A DNA stretch of 64,000 bases from positions 3,468,501 to 3,532,500 of the forward strand of contig NZ_CP152412.1 of the NCBI RefSeq assembly GCF_038957035.1, in the 5' to 3' direction. Positions 17,861 through 26,023 of this stretch are shown one piece after another. Source of the stretch: Bradyrhizobium sp. B097. GTDB lineage: Bacteria > Pseudomonadota > Alphaproteobacteria > Rhizobiales > Xanthobacteraceae. Within the stretch, counting starts at the first letter, position 1; each line of letters begins with the position of its first letter. The translations under genes and the position numbers were made by a program. The notes beneath the pieces are model-generated. The model saw only the letters and a list, made by a program, of their open reading frames with translations. It did not search any database and had not been told where the DNA came from.

Positions 17861-19252
17861 ATGTCCACGTCAGATGATCCCTTCGACGCCGACCGCGCGC
17901 TCGTGCGATCCGGCTGCGCTTGTGGCCGGCATCGCTCAACCGCCGAGCATGCGCATGCCGCGCGCACGCTGCGCTGCGAGCCGGTCGCCGATCTCAGCGA
18001 ACAGAAGCGTTACGAAGGCATCGTCGCGTCGGCGGTGATGCGGGCGGTGTTTCCGCAGGATGTCGCACGCCGCGCCTTCCTGAAATCGGTTGGCGCTGCG
18101 ACCGCGCTTGCCGCGCTGTCGCAGTTCTTCCCGCTGAAGACCGCGACGGAGGCGTACGCCGACGCCGGACCGCCGGAGAAGAGGGACCTCAAGGTCGGTT
18201 TCATCCCGATCACCTGCGCCACCCCGATCATCATGGCGGCGCCGCTCGGCTTCTATGCCAGGCAGGGCCTCAACGTCGAGGTGGTGAAGACCGCCGGCTG
18301 GGCCGTCATTCGCGACAAGACCATCAACAAGGAATACGACGCCGCCCACATGCTGGCGCCGATGCCGATCGCGATCTCGCTCGGGCTTGGCGCCAACGCG
18401 ATACCCTTCACCGTGCCCGCGATCGAGAACATCAACGGGCAGGGCATCACGCTTGCCATCAAGCACAAGGACAGGCGCGATCCGAAGGATTGGAAGGGCA
18501 TGAAATTCGCCATTCCGTTCGACTACTCCATGCACAATTATTTGCTGCGCTATTATCTCGCCGAGCACGGGCTCGATCCGGATACCGATGTGCAGCTCCG
18601 GTCGGTGCCGCCGCCGGAAATGGTCGCCAATCTGCGCGCCGACAACATCGACGGCTTCCTCGCGCCCGACAACATCTGCCAGCGCGCGATCTATGACGGG
18701 GTCGGCTTCCTGCACATCCTGTCTAAGGAGATTTGGGACGGCCATCCCTGCTGCAGCTTTGCCGCCAGCCGCGAATTCATTGCGACGGCACCGAATTCCT
18801 TCGCGGCGCTGACCCGCGCGATCGTGGACGCCACCGGCTTTGCTGCGAAGGCCGAGAACCGCAAGCAGATCGCGGAGGCGATCGCGCCGGCCAACTACAT
18901 CAACGCGCCGGTGACGGTGCTGGAGCAGGTCCTGACCGGCACCTATGCCGACGGCCTCGGCGGCGTGAAGACCGATCCGAAGCGCGTCGACTTCGATCCG
19001 TTCCCCTGGCAGTCCTTTGCGGTGTGGATGCTGACGCAGATGAAGCGCTGGGGCCAGATCAAGGGCGACGTCGACTACAAGGCGGTCGCCGAGCAGGTCT
19101 ATCTCGCCACCGACACGAAAAAGGTGATGGCCGAGATGGGGCTTGCGCCGCCGACGAGCTCGTACAAGTCGTTCTCGGTGATGGGCAAGACTTTCGATCC
19201 GGCCAAGCCCGACGATTATCTCGCGAGCTTCAAGATCAGGAAGTCGTCGTGA
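17861..19252 (+). CDS. ABC transporter substrate-binding protein, nitrate/cyanate/bicarbonate type (NrtA/CmpA/CynA-like)
   Basis: The C-terminal 370 residues are an NrtA-like binding fold: LKVGFIPITCATPIIMAAPLG, GLNVEVVKTAGW, AHMLAPMPIAISLGLG, FAIPFDYSMHNYLLRYYL and a GFLAPDNICQRAI pocket. The Tat motif ARRAFLKSVGAATALAAL begins only around residue 69. Ahead of it lies a Cys/His-rich leader with SGCACGRHRSTAEHAHAAR and a third Cys at about 39. ATG 17861 follows GGGG; 17849 is an alternative. Permease, ATPase and cyanase genes follow, so cyanate (or thiocyanate-derived) uptake is the likely role; nitrate or sulfonate cannot be excluded. Confidence 0.85.
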   Translation: MSTSDDPFDADRALVRSGCACGRHRSTAEHAHAARTLRCEPVADLSEQKRYEGIVASAVMRAVFPQDVARRAFLKSVGAATALAALSQFFPLKTATEAYADAGPPEKRDLKVGFIPITCATPIIMAAPLGFYARQGLNVEVVKTAGWAVIRDKTINKEYDAAHMLAPMPIAISLGLGANAIPFTVPAIENINGQGITLAIKHKDRRDPKDWKGMKFAIPFDYSMHNYLLRYYLAEHGLDPDTDVQLRSVPPPEMVANLRADNIDGFLAPDNICQRAIYDGVGFLHILSKEIWDGHPCCSFAASREFIATAPNSFAALTRAIVDATGFAAKAENRKQIAEAIAPANYINAPVTVLEQVLTGTYADGLGGVKTDPKRVDFDPFPWQSFAVWMLTQMKRWGQIKGDVDYKAVAEQVYLATDTKKVMAEMGLAPPTSSYKSFSVMGKTFDPAKPDDYLASFKIRKSS

Positions 19253-19277
19253 GGGGGCGTGCCGACGACCTATCCAC

Positions 19278-19395
19278 GTCGTCCCGGCGAAAGCCGGGAC
19301 CCATAACCACTGTCCTCGGTGATTCGGCACGGCGTCTCCCCGCGTGCCTCACCGATACGGCACGGCGTATGGGTCCCGGCCTTCGCCGGGACGAC
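19278..19395. repeat. palindromic intergenic repeat, family A copy 2
   Basis: Complementary 28-nt arms (19278-19305 and 19368-19395) flank a 62-nt spacer. The spacer holds its own near-palindrome of CGGCACGGCGT-like segments. The arms differ from the copy at 3508-3629 only in the core (CCCGG for CCCTG, with the compensating change opposite). It lies between the binding-protein and permease genes of the cyanate-type transporter, so transcripts crossing it would carry a strong stem-loop. Confidence 0.85.
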
Positions 19396-19415
19396 GGGTT
19401 GAAAGAGTGGGCGCG

Positions 19416-20255
19416 ATGACGCTGTCCCTCCGTCTCCGCGCCGCCATCGTCTCGATTGCGCTGCTCGCGGCCTTCCTCGGCGCCTGGCACCTCGCCACAC
19501 GCGGCAGCGGCGCGACGGCGAACATGAGCCCGGAATACGCCAGGCTGATGGGGCTGACGGCGACGCAGGGCAAGTCGGCGATGCCCGGGCCGCTCGATGT
19601 CGGCGCCAAGCTGTGGGAGCACCTGAAGCGGCCGTTCTACGACAACGGGCCGAATGACAAGGGGCTCGGCATCCAGCTCGCCTATTCGATCTGGCGCGTC
19701 GGGCTCGGCTATCTCATCGCGGTCATCGTCGCGATCCCGCTCGGCTTCATGATCGGGATGTCGCCTTTGATCAGCAAGGCGCTCGATCCCTTCATCCAGC
19801 TGCTGAAGCCGATTTCGCCGCTGGCCTGGATGCCGCTCGCGCTCTACACCATCAAGGATTCCTCGATCTCGGCGATCTTCGTGATCTTCATCTGCTCGGT
19901 GTGGCCGATGCTGCTCAACACCGCGTTCGGCGTTGCCAGCGTGCGCAAGGAGTGGATCAACGTCGCGCGGACGCTCGAGGTCGGCACCATCAGGCGCGCC
20001 TTCACCGTGATCCTGCCGGCCGCAGCGCCGACGATCCTGACGGGCATGCGGATTTCGATCGGGATCGCCTGGCTCGTGATCGTTGCCGCCGAGATGCTCG
20101 TCGGCGGCATCGGCATCGGCTATTTCGTCTGGAACGAGTGGAATAATCTGTCGATCACCAATGTGATCATCGCGATCCTTTTGATCGGCCTCGTCGGCAT
20201 GCTGCTCGACCAGGTGCTGGCGCGCTTCACGCGCATGGTGACGTTTCCGGAGTAG
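19416..20255 (+). CDS. ABC transporter permease (NrtB/CynB-like)
   Basis: The 279-residue inner-membrane protein has about six helices and the BPD_transp_1 signature (EAA loop: NVARTLEVGTIRRAFTVILPAAAPTILTGMRISIGIAW). The N-terminus (LSPEYARLMG-like MSPEYARLMGLTATQG, PGPLDVGAKLWEHL) matches nitrate/bicarbonate/cyanate permeases. ATG 19416 lies after the palindromic repeat; the ATPase gene starts 2 bp after its stop. Partner of the binding protein at 17861-19252. Confidence 0.9.
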   Translation: MTLSLRLRAAIVSIALLAAFLGAWHLATRGSGATANMSPEYARLMGLTATQGKSAMPGPLDVGAKLWEHLKRPFYDNGPNDKGLGIQLAYSIWRVGLGYLIAVIVAIPLGFMIGMSPLISKALDPFIQLLKPISPLAWMPLALYTIKDSSISAIFVIFICSVWPMLLNTAFGVASVRKEWINVARTLEVGTIRRAFTVILPAAAPTILTGMRISIGIAWLVIVAAEMLVGGIGIGYFVWNEWNNLSITNVIIAILLIGLVGMLLDQVLARFTRMVTFPE

Positions 20256-20257
20256 CG

Positions 20258-21169
20258 ATGACCGACAAGTTCATCTCCATCGAGGGAATCGCCCGGCGCT
20301 ATCCCGGCGCCGGCGGCGGCACCACCACGGTGTTCGAGAATTTCTGGCTGTCGATGACGCGCGGCGAATTCGGCTGCGTGATCGGCCATTCCGGCTGCGG
20401 CAAGACCACGGTGCTGAACATCCTCGCCGGGCTCGACGAGCCGAGCGAGGGGACTGTCATCGTCGACGGGCAGGGCATCGAGGGCACCAGCCTCGATCGC
20501 GCCGTGATCTTCCAGAGCCATGCGCTGCTGCCGTGGCGCACGGTGCTCGGCAATGTCGGCTATGCCGTCAGCTCGAAATGGCGCAAATGGGACCGCGCCC
20601 GGGTCAGGGCCCACGCGCAGAAATTCATCGATCTCGTTGGGCTGACCGGCTCCGAGCACAAGCATCCGTCGGAGCTGTCGGGCGGCATGAAGCAGCGCGT
20701 CGGCATTGCGCGGGCGCTGTCGATCACCCCGAAGATCATGCTGATGGACGAGCCGTTCTCGGCGCTGGACGCGCTGACCCGCGGCACGTTGCAGGACGAG
20801 GTGCGGCGCATCTGCCTGGAGACCGGGCAGACCACCTTCATGATCACCCACGACGTGGATGAGGCGATCTTCCTCGCCGACAAGATATTCCTGATGACCA
20901 ACGGGCCCGGCGCGGTGCTGGCCGAGATCGTCGAGAACCCGCTGCCGAAGGAACGCGGCCGCATCGACCTGCACCGCCATCCCTACTACTATGCGCTGCG
21001 CAACCATATCGTCGATTTCCTGGTCAGCCGCAGCAAGAGCTTTGCCGCTGAGGTGACCGATCACGATCCCCGCCATGTGCCGACGGTGCGGCCGGGTGTC
21101 GGCGAACCCGTGATCGTCTCGCCGCCACGCGTCGTTGAACCCAATCCCGCGCAGAGCGTTGCGCGCTGA
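20258..21169 (+). CDS. ABC transporter ATP-binding protein (NrtD/CynD-like)
   Basis: A 303-residue ABC ATPase: Walker A GHSGCGKTT, Q-loop FQSHALLPWRTV, signature LSGGMKQRVGIARAL, Walker B IMLMDEPFSALDALTR, switch MITHDVDEAIFLADKI. The C-terminal tail (PKERGRIDLHRHPYYYALRNHIVDFLVSRS) is characteristic of the nitrate/taurine/cyanate group. It energises uptake with the permease 2 bp upstream. The cyanase gene begins 18 bp downstream, and this supports assignment of the transporter to cyanate. Confidence 0.92.
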   Translation: MTDKFISIEGIARRYPGAGGGTTTVFENFWLSMTRGEFGCVIGHSGCGKTTVLNILAGLDEPSEGTVIVDGQGIEGTSLDRAVIFQSHALLPWRTVLGNVGYAVSSKWRKWDRARVRAHAQKFIDLVGLTGSEHKHPSELSGGMKQRVGIARALSITPKIMLMDEPFSALDALTRGTLQDEVRRICLETGQTTFMITHDVDEAIFLADKIFLMTNGPGAVLAEIVENPLPKERGRIDLHRHPYYYALRNHIVDFLVSRSKSFAAEVTDHDPRHVPTVRPGVGEPVIVSPPRVVEPNPAQSVAR

Positions 21170-21187
21170 ACCGAAGGAGGAAACCCC

Positions 21188-21676
21188 ATGAAACGCGAAG
21201 ACCTCACCGAAAAGCTGCTCGACATCAAGCGCGAGAAGGGCTGGAGCTGGAAGCATATCTGCGAGAAGATCGGAGGCTATTCCGAAGTGCTGATCGTGGG
21301 CGCGATCCTCGGCCAGATGAAGCTGACAAAACCGCAGGCGGCGAATGCCGGCGAGCTGTTCGGGCTGTCGAAGGCCGAGACCGCGATGCTCAACGAGGTG
21401 CCGATGCGCGGCGCCGGCACACCGATGCCGCCGACCGATCCGCTGATCTACCGCTTCTACGAGATGGTGATGGTGAACGGCCCGGCGTGGAAGGCGCTGA
21501 TCGAGGAGGAGTTCGGCGACGGCATCATGTCGGCGATCGACTTCGACATGGCGATGGAGCGCGTCGCCAATCCGAAGGGCGACCGCGTCAAGATCACAAT
21601 GTCAGGCAAGTTCCTGCCCTACAAATATTACGGCGCAAGCGGCAACGTGCCGGAATACGGCTTCAAGGAGGAGTGA
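21188..21676 (+). CDS. cynS: cyanate hydratase (cyanase)
   Basis: Cyanase converts cyanate and bicarbonate to ammonia and CO2 in the cytoplasm as a decamer. The 162 residues carry an N-terminal helical domain and the conserved C-terminal dimer domain. The catalytic triad residues Arg89 and Glu92 (YRFYEMV) and Ser115 (DGIMSAIDF) have the same spacing as Arg96/Glu99/Ser122 of the E. coli enzyme. A short C-terminal extension (YYGASGNVPEYGFKEE) exceeds the E. coli length of 156. AAGGAGG precedes the ATG. It is the last gene of the transporter operon. Confidence 0.96.
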   Translation: MKREDLTEKLLDIKREKGWSWKHICEKIGGYSEVLIVGAILGQMKLTKPQAANAGELFGLSKAETAMLNEVPMRGAGTPMPPTDPLIYRFYEMVMVNGPAWKALIEEEFGDGIMSAIDFDMAMERVANPKGDRVKITMSGKFLPYKYYGASGNVPEYGFKEE

Positions 21677-21683
21677 GAAAGGC

Positions 21684-21757
21684 GCGAATGGTGAATTGCG
21701 AATAGCGCATGGAATCCTGTCGATTCGCTATTCGCTATTCGCTACTCACTATTCGCG
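21684..21757. repeat. heptamer repeat array in inverted arrangement
   Basis: The right arm (21723-21757) consists of five consecutive 7-mers, three exact ATTCGCT followed by ACTCACT and ATTCGCG. The left arm (21684-21706) has the complementary 7-mers (GCGAATG, GTGAATT, GCGAATA). The arms can pair in several registers to form a stem-loop. It lies just after cynS and before the convergent purB, where it may act as a transcript end or mRNA stabiliser. Confidence 0.7.
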
Positions 21758-21788
21758 AATTCTTCTCACTGTTCGGCGCGCCTCGACC

Positions 21789-23219
21789 TCACAGGATCGT
21801 GCCCGGAGCGTAGCTCGCCGCTTCGGGCTTGGCGCGGGCCAGCGCTTCGACTTGCTCGGCGAAGAAATCAACCTGGGCGCCGGCGTCGCCAGAGTTGGCG
21901 CGACCCTGCGCGAGCACGAGCTGCAATTCGGCTTCGCTTAAGCCAAGCCGTTGGTCGGCGGCGAGACGCTGCAGCAGGTCATTCTGCACGATCTTGCCGG
22001 TGCGCAGGTCGCCAATGGCGGCGACGGCGTGCTCCTTGATCGCCTCGTGGGCGCCTTCACGACCGGCGCCCTTCTTCACGGCTTCCATCATCACCGTGGT
22101 GGTCAGCAGGAAGGGCAAATAGCGGTTGAGCTCGGTCGCGACGACGGCTTCGAACACCTCCATCTGATCGAGTACGGTGAGCAGGGTTTCGAGCAAGCCA
22201 TCCATGGCGAGGAAGGTATCGGGCAGCATGACGCGGCGGACGACGGAGCAGGAGACGTCGCCTTCGTTCCACTGATCGCCCGCGAGCCCGGCAGCCATCG
22301 CGAGATAGCCCTTCAGGATCACATGCAGGCCATTGATGCGCTCGCAGGAGCGGCTGTTCATCTTGTGCGGCATGGCCGAGGAGCCGACCTGGCCCTTGGC
22401 AAAGCCTTCGCTGGCGAGTTCATGGCCCGCCATCAGGCGGATGGTCTTGGCGAAGTTGCCGGGACCGCTGGCGAGCTCGGTGAGCACGCTGACCGCACGG
22501 AAGTCGAGGCTGCGCGGATACACCTGGCCAACGGCGTCGAGCGCTTTCGGCAAGCCGAGGTGAACGAGGATGCGCTCCTCGAGCGCGCGCGCCTTGCCGG
22601 CATCGCCATTGAAAAGGGTGATCTGGTCGAGACGCGTGCCCACTGCGCCCTTCAGGCCGCGAGCGGGGTAGGTTTGCAGCACATGGACCAGGCTCTGATG
22701 CGCCAGCAGCATTTCTTCGCCTGACATGGCGATGCGCTTTCCGAGCGTCGTGACTTGCGCGGCCACGTTGTGGGTGCGCGCGGTGAACGGGATGTCGCGC
22801 AATTGCTGGGCGCGCTTCGCAAACCGAATCAGCGCGGCAATGCTCTTGGTCTCGACCAGCTGCAACGCGCGGTAGACCTGCAATTGCTCCACGTTTTCCG
22901 TGAGGTCGCGGCTGGTCATGCCCTTGTGCAGGTGCTCATGGCCGGCAAGATCGCAGAACTCCTCGATGCGCGCCTTGACGTCGTGGCGGGTGACGCGCTC
23001 GCGTTGCATGATAGAGGCCAGGTTGATCTGGTCCTTGACGCGCTCATAGCTTTCGATCACGCCGTCCGGAACCGAAATCCCGAGATCGCGCTGGCCCTTC
23101 AGCACGGCGATCCAGTAGTCGCGTTCGAGGCGAACCTTGCCCTCGCCACTCCAGATGGCGCGCATGGCGGGTGAGGCATAACGTTCAGCGAGAACGTTGG
23201 AAATGTGATCCTGGGACAT
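21789..23219 (-). CDS. purB: adenylosuccinate lyase
   Basis: The 476-residue protein is a fumarase/aspartase-superfamily lyase with the signature GSSAMPHKMNSRSCERING. The N-terminal RYASPAMRAIWSGEGKVRLERDYWIAVL and FTARTHNVAAQVTTLGKR (catalytic His region) match adenylosuccinate lyase. It cleaves SAICAR and adenylosuccinate, releasing fumarate, in purine synthesis. Several other pur genes lie 3-15 kb downstream (purC, purS, purQ, purL), consistent with this. It is transcribed on the opposite strand, alone, and converges with cynS. Confidence 0.88.
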   Translation of the reverse strand: MSQDHISNVLAERYASPAMRAIWSGEGKVRLERDYWIAVLKGQRDLGISVPDGVIESYERVKDQINLASIMQRERVTRHDVKARIEEFCDLAGHEHLHKGMTSRDLTENVEQLQVYRALQLVETKSIAALIRFAKRAQQLRDIPFTARTHNVAAQVTTLGKRIAMSGEEMLLAHQSLVHVLQTYPARGLKGAVGTRLDQITLFNGDAGKARALEERILVHLGLPKALDAVGQVYPRSLDFRAVSVLTELASGPGNFAKTIRLMAGHELASEGFAKGQVGSSAMPHKMNSRSCERINGLHVILKGYLAMAAGLAGDQWNEGDVSCSVVRRVMLPDTFLAMDGLLETLLTVLDQMEVFEAVVATELNRYLPFLLTTTVMMEAVKKGAGREGAHEAIKEHAVAAIGDLRTGKIVQNDLLQRLAADQRLGLSEAELQLVLAQGRANSGDAGAQVDFFAEQVEALARAKPEAASYAPGTIL

Positions 23220-23435
23220 GATCCCGCTCTCTTGGCATTGCCTGAGGCTGCCTGCAAGTCGCGACCTGTCATGAATCGTCAGGTCTGATAGCGCCTTGGC
23301 CGGACTTGCGGTGTTGGCGCTACCATACCAGATCCTTGCAGCCGCCGCCTCTGGCGATCCGGGGCGGCGCCGGCATGCTTCGCGGGGGCCAACGGCTCGT
23401 CGCCGGCGCCCTTGCGATGACCGGCGGCGGTTAGG

Positions 23436-24260
23436 TCATGCCTGACCAGCTGCAAACATATCCCTTATCTCCTTCACCGGCGCCATGTCGCGCACGAAAC
23501 TGAACGTTCCCTGATCCTTCATCTCGCGGGCAGCGCGCAGGAACGCGGCCAGCGCGTGCCGCTCCATCGCACCACCGACGCTGATGCGCTTGACGCCGGC
23601 GGCGGAGAGTTGCCCGACCGTCAAGGTCGGATCCGCAAAGCCCATCACGAGATTGAACGGTCGCTTCACGGCCGAAACCACGGTCTTGATGGTGCCGATG
23701 TCATACAGACCAGGCGAATACAGCACGTCGGCGCCGGCGGCCTCGAACGCCTGCAGCCGCTTGGTCGTGTCGTCGAGATCCTTGCGGCCGTGCAGGAAGT
23801 TCTCCGCGCGGGCGGTCAGCGTGAATGGGAACGGCAGCGCCCGCGCGGCCTCGACGGCGGCCTGCACCCGCTCCACCGCGAGCGAGAAGTCGTAGATCGG
23901 GCGCTGCGGATTGCCGGTCGAATCCTCGATCGAGCCGCCGACGACGCCGACTTCGGCGGCGCGGGTGATCGCCTTTGCCGCGGTCTTCGGATCATCCGCG
24001 CCGCAATTCTCCAGATCGGCGTTGACGGGGAGGTCGGTGGCCTCGGCGATCACCCGGCAGTTCTCGATGATGGCATCGAGGCTGACGGTCGCGCTGCCGA
24101 GCGTGTTGGCGAGTCCGAGGCTCGTGGTCGCGAGCGCCTCGAAACCCATCGCCGCGAGCAGCTTCGCCGTGCCGGCATCCCAGGGATTCGGGATGATGAA
24201 GGCGCCGGCGCGCTGATGCAGCTCGAGAAACCGTGCTGCCTTGTCTGCCTGGGTGCGCAT
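23436..24260 (-). CDS. isocitrate lyase/PEP mutase superfamily protein
   Basis: A 274-residue TIM-barrel protein with GAFIIPNPWDAGTAKLLAAM near the N-terminus, metal-binding VNADLENCGADD and GGSIEDSTG, and LTARAENFL. These match the PEP mutase/oxaloacetate-hydrolase-like branch. The KKCGH cysteine loop of true isocitrate lyases is absent, so C-C or P-C lyase chemistry on a small 2-oxo acid is likely, but the substrate is unknown. It is divergent from a LysR gene 112 bp away, its probable regulator. Confidence 0.85.
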   Translation of the reverse strand: MRTQADKAARFLELHQRAGAFIIPNPWDAGTAKLLAAMGFEALATTSLGLANTLGSATVSLDAIIENCRVIAEATDLPVNADLENCGADDPKTAAKAITRAAEVGVVGGSIEDSTGNPQRPIYDFSLAVERVQAAVEAARALPFPFTLTARAENFLHGRKDLDDTTKRLQAFEAAGADVLYSPGLYDIGTIKTVVSAVKRPFNLVMGFADPTLTVGQLSAAGVKRISVGGAMERHALAAFLRAAREMKDQGTFSFVRDMAPVKEIRDMFAAGQA

Positions 24261-24321
24261 GTGAACTCCTGATGATTGGAAAAAGCGACTGGCCCAGCGA
24301 TAGGGCGGTTTCGGTCATCAG

Positions 24322-24331
24322 ACAAATTTGT
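24322..24331. promoter_or_regulatory. ACAAATTTGT palindrome in a LysR divergent promoter
   Basis: A perfect 10-bp palindrome lies about midway between the divergent starts of the PEP-mutase-like gene (24260) and the LysR gene (24373), within an AT-rich stretch unlike the surrounding DNA. LysR proteins bind dyad T-N11-A sites in such positions. This is a candidate operator on sequence and context only. Confidence 0.35.
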
Positions 24332-24372
24332 TATTTTGTTCGATATCATCAGTTTTTTGCATGAGGTGAGGG

Positions 24373-25317
24373 ATGGACAGCGACGCGCTCAACACGTTCC
24401 TGGTGGTGCATCGCCGCGGCGGAATCTCGAATGCCGCCAAGGCGCTGCATCGCTCGCAGCCGGCGATCTCGCGGCGCATCGCGCTGCTCGAGCAGGAGCT
24501 CGGCGTGCCGTTGTTCGAGCGGATCGCGGGCAAGACCAGATTGAGCGATGCGGGTCGGGTGATGGTGCCCTATGCCGAACGCGCGGTGGCGGCGGCGCAG
24601 GATGCCGAGAATGCGGTGCGCGCGCTGCTGCGCGACAATTCCGGTCCCGTGGCGCTGGCGGTGACCGGCACGCTTGCGGGCGAGCGGCTGTCGAAGGTGC
24701 TGAAGCGCTTTGCCCGCCGGCATCCGGATGTCGCGCTGACGCTGCGCACCGCGACCAGTGCCGAGGTCAGCGATCTGATCCGGCGCGGCGAGGCGACGAT
24801 CGGGCTGCGCTACGACCGCGACCGCTCGGGCGACCTCGATTGCGAGGTGCTGTTCGCCGAGCCGCTCGGGGTGGTCTGCGCGCCGGACCATCTGCTGGCG
24901 GGACGCCGGGTCGGCAAGCTCGCCGATCTCAGGGACGAGCGCTGGATCGCCTTTCCCGAGGTGCCCGGACGGCGCGAGATCACCGCTTCGCACGTGTTCG
25001 CCCTGTTCCTGACGCACGGGCTCGGCGAGGTCGGCTGGACACCGGTCGACAGCCTCACGGCGCAGAAGCGGCTGGTCGAGGCCGGGCTCGGGATCGCGCT
25101 GCTGTCACGAAGCAACGCGGCAGAGGAGCTGCGTGCTGGGTCGATCGCGACGATCCGCGTCGGCAATCTCACCGCAAGTCATGAGGTCGTCGCGGTGACG
25201 CGGCATGGCGGCTTCCTCAGCGCCGCGTCGCGCCGCCTGCTCGACATCATCCGGGCCGACTTCACCAAAGCGAGGGGCACAAACACGTCGCGCCGGAACG
25301 GTGTCCGGCGCGCGTAA
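24373..25317 (+). CDS. LysR family transcriptional regulator
   Basis: 314 residues. The winged HTH is clear (GGISNAAKALHRSQPAISRR, then LEQELGVPLFERIAGKTRLS), followed by a two-lobed effector domain (GPVALAVTGTLAGERLSKVL). The divergent arrangement with the isocitrate lyase/PEP mutase-like gene suggests it regulates that gene. It converges on the DUF1476 gene with 33 bp between the stops. The effector is unknown. Confidence 0.9.
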   Translation: MDSDALNTFLVVHRRGGISNAAKALHRSQPAISRRIALLEQELGVPLFERIAGKTRLSDAGRVMVPYAERAVAAAQDAENAVRALLRDNSGPVALAVTGTLAGERLSKVLKRFARRHPDVALTLRTATSAEVSDLIRRGEATIGLRYDRDRSGDLDCEVLFAEPLGVVCAPDHLLAGRRVGKLADLRDERWIAFPEVPGRREITASHVFALFLTHGLGEVGWTPVDSLTAQKRLVEAGLGIALLSRSNAAEELRAGSIATIRVGNLTASHEVVAVTRHGGFLSAASRRLLDIIRADFTKARGTNTSRRNGVRRA

Positions 25318-25350
25318 AAAGTCGAATTGGAGCTCAGGCGGCGCGAGAAC

Positions 25351-25674
25351 TTAGGTTCCTGCCTTTACCTGGGCCGCAGCCACGGCCAGCAGTTCGTCCA
25401 TTTTGGCGCGGACGTCGCGCTCGGTGACGGCCTGGCCCTTGGCGGTGAGGTCCTTCAGAACCTTGTGCAGGACGTCATTGTCGCCGGCTTCCTCGAAGTC
25501 GGCGGCCACCACTTCCTTGGCATAGGCGTTGGCGGCATCGCCCGTGATCCCGAGCTTCTCGGCGGCCCACAGCCCGAGCAGCTTGTTCCGGCGGGCTTCG
25601 GCCTTGAACTTCTGCTCCTCGTCGAGGGCGAACTTCTTCTCGAAACCTTCCTCGCGCTTGTTGAATTCGTTCAT
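25351..25674 (-). CDS. ATPase inhibitor subunit zeta (DUF1476)
   Basis: A 107-residue, highly charged, all-helical protein beginning MNEFNKREEGFEKKFALDEE and containing ARRNKLLGLWAAEKLG, the Pfam DUF1476 pattern. In Paracoccus this zeta subunit inserts its N-terminus into F1 and blocks ATP hydrolysis. The start at 25674 is set by the conserved N-terminus. It lies between a LysR gene and purC, a neighbourhood shared by many alphaproteobacteria. The function is known for the family and inferred here. Confidence 0.9.
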   Translation of the reverse strand: MNEFNKREEGFEKKFALDEEQKFKAEARRNKLLGLWAAEKLGITGDAANAYAKEVVAADFEEAGDNDVLHKVLKDLTAKGQAVTERDVRAKMDELLAVAAAQVKAGT

Positions 25675-26023
25675 GGCCGAAGTTCCAATTCCCTGCTGAA
25701 TGGCGGGCCGCAGCTCATTGCGACGGCCCCGATGCCTGCCTAGATAAGTTGGAGGAATCGGCAAGACAACGAGCCGTTAAGCCGCAGGTAAAACAGCCGG
25801 AATCGGCCCTTTGTGATAGGTTGGTATAAGTGCCCTGAAGAGGGCACTATCGATTGTGCTGGATGGGCCAATCGGATAGGTTGCCAACAGGCATGGTTCT
25901 TGTTCTGTTTCCAGTTGGATTGCCCAGGTTCCAGGCCTCCGCGGCAGCTCCGTCGTGGGTCGTAACCCCAAGTCATCCGGAGCACCCAAATCCATGGATT
26001 TCAACAAAACACGGTACATCCCA
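25675..26023. promoter_or_regulatory. divergent DUF1476/purC leader region with an 8-bp dyad
   Basis: About 350 bp without a gene. It contains a perfect dyad AGTGCCCTGAAGAGGGCACT (25829-25848, 8-bp arms, 4-nt loop) flanked by two GATAGGTTG repeats, one before (near 25815) and one after it (near 25874). The dyad lies 175 bp before purC. It is not followed by a T-run, so it looks more like an operator or leader structure than a terminator. No known riboswitch was recognised. Confidence 0.4.
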
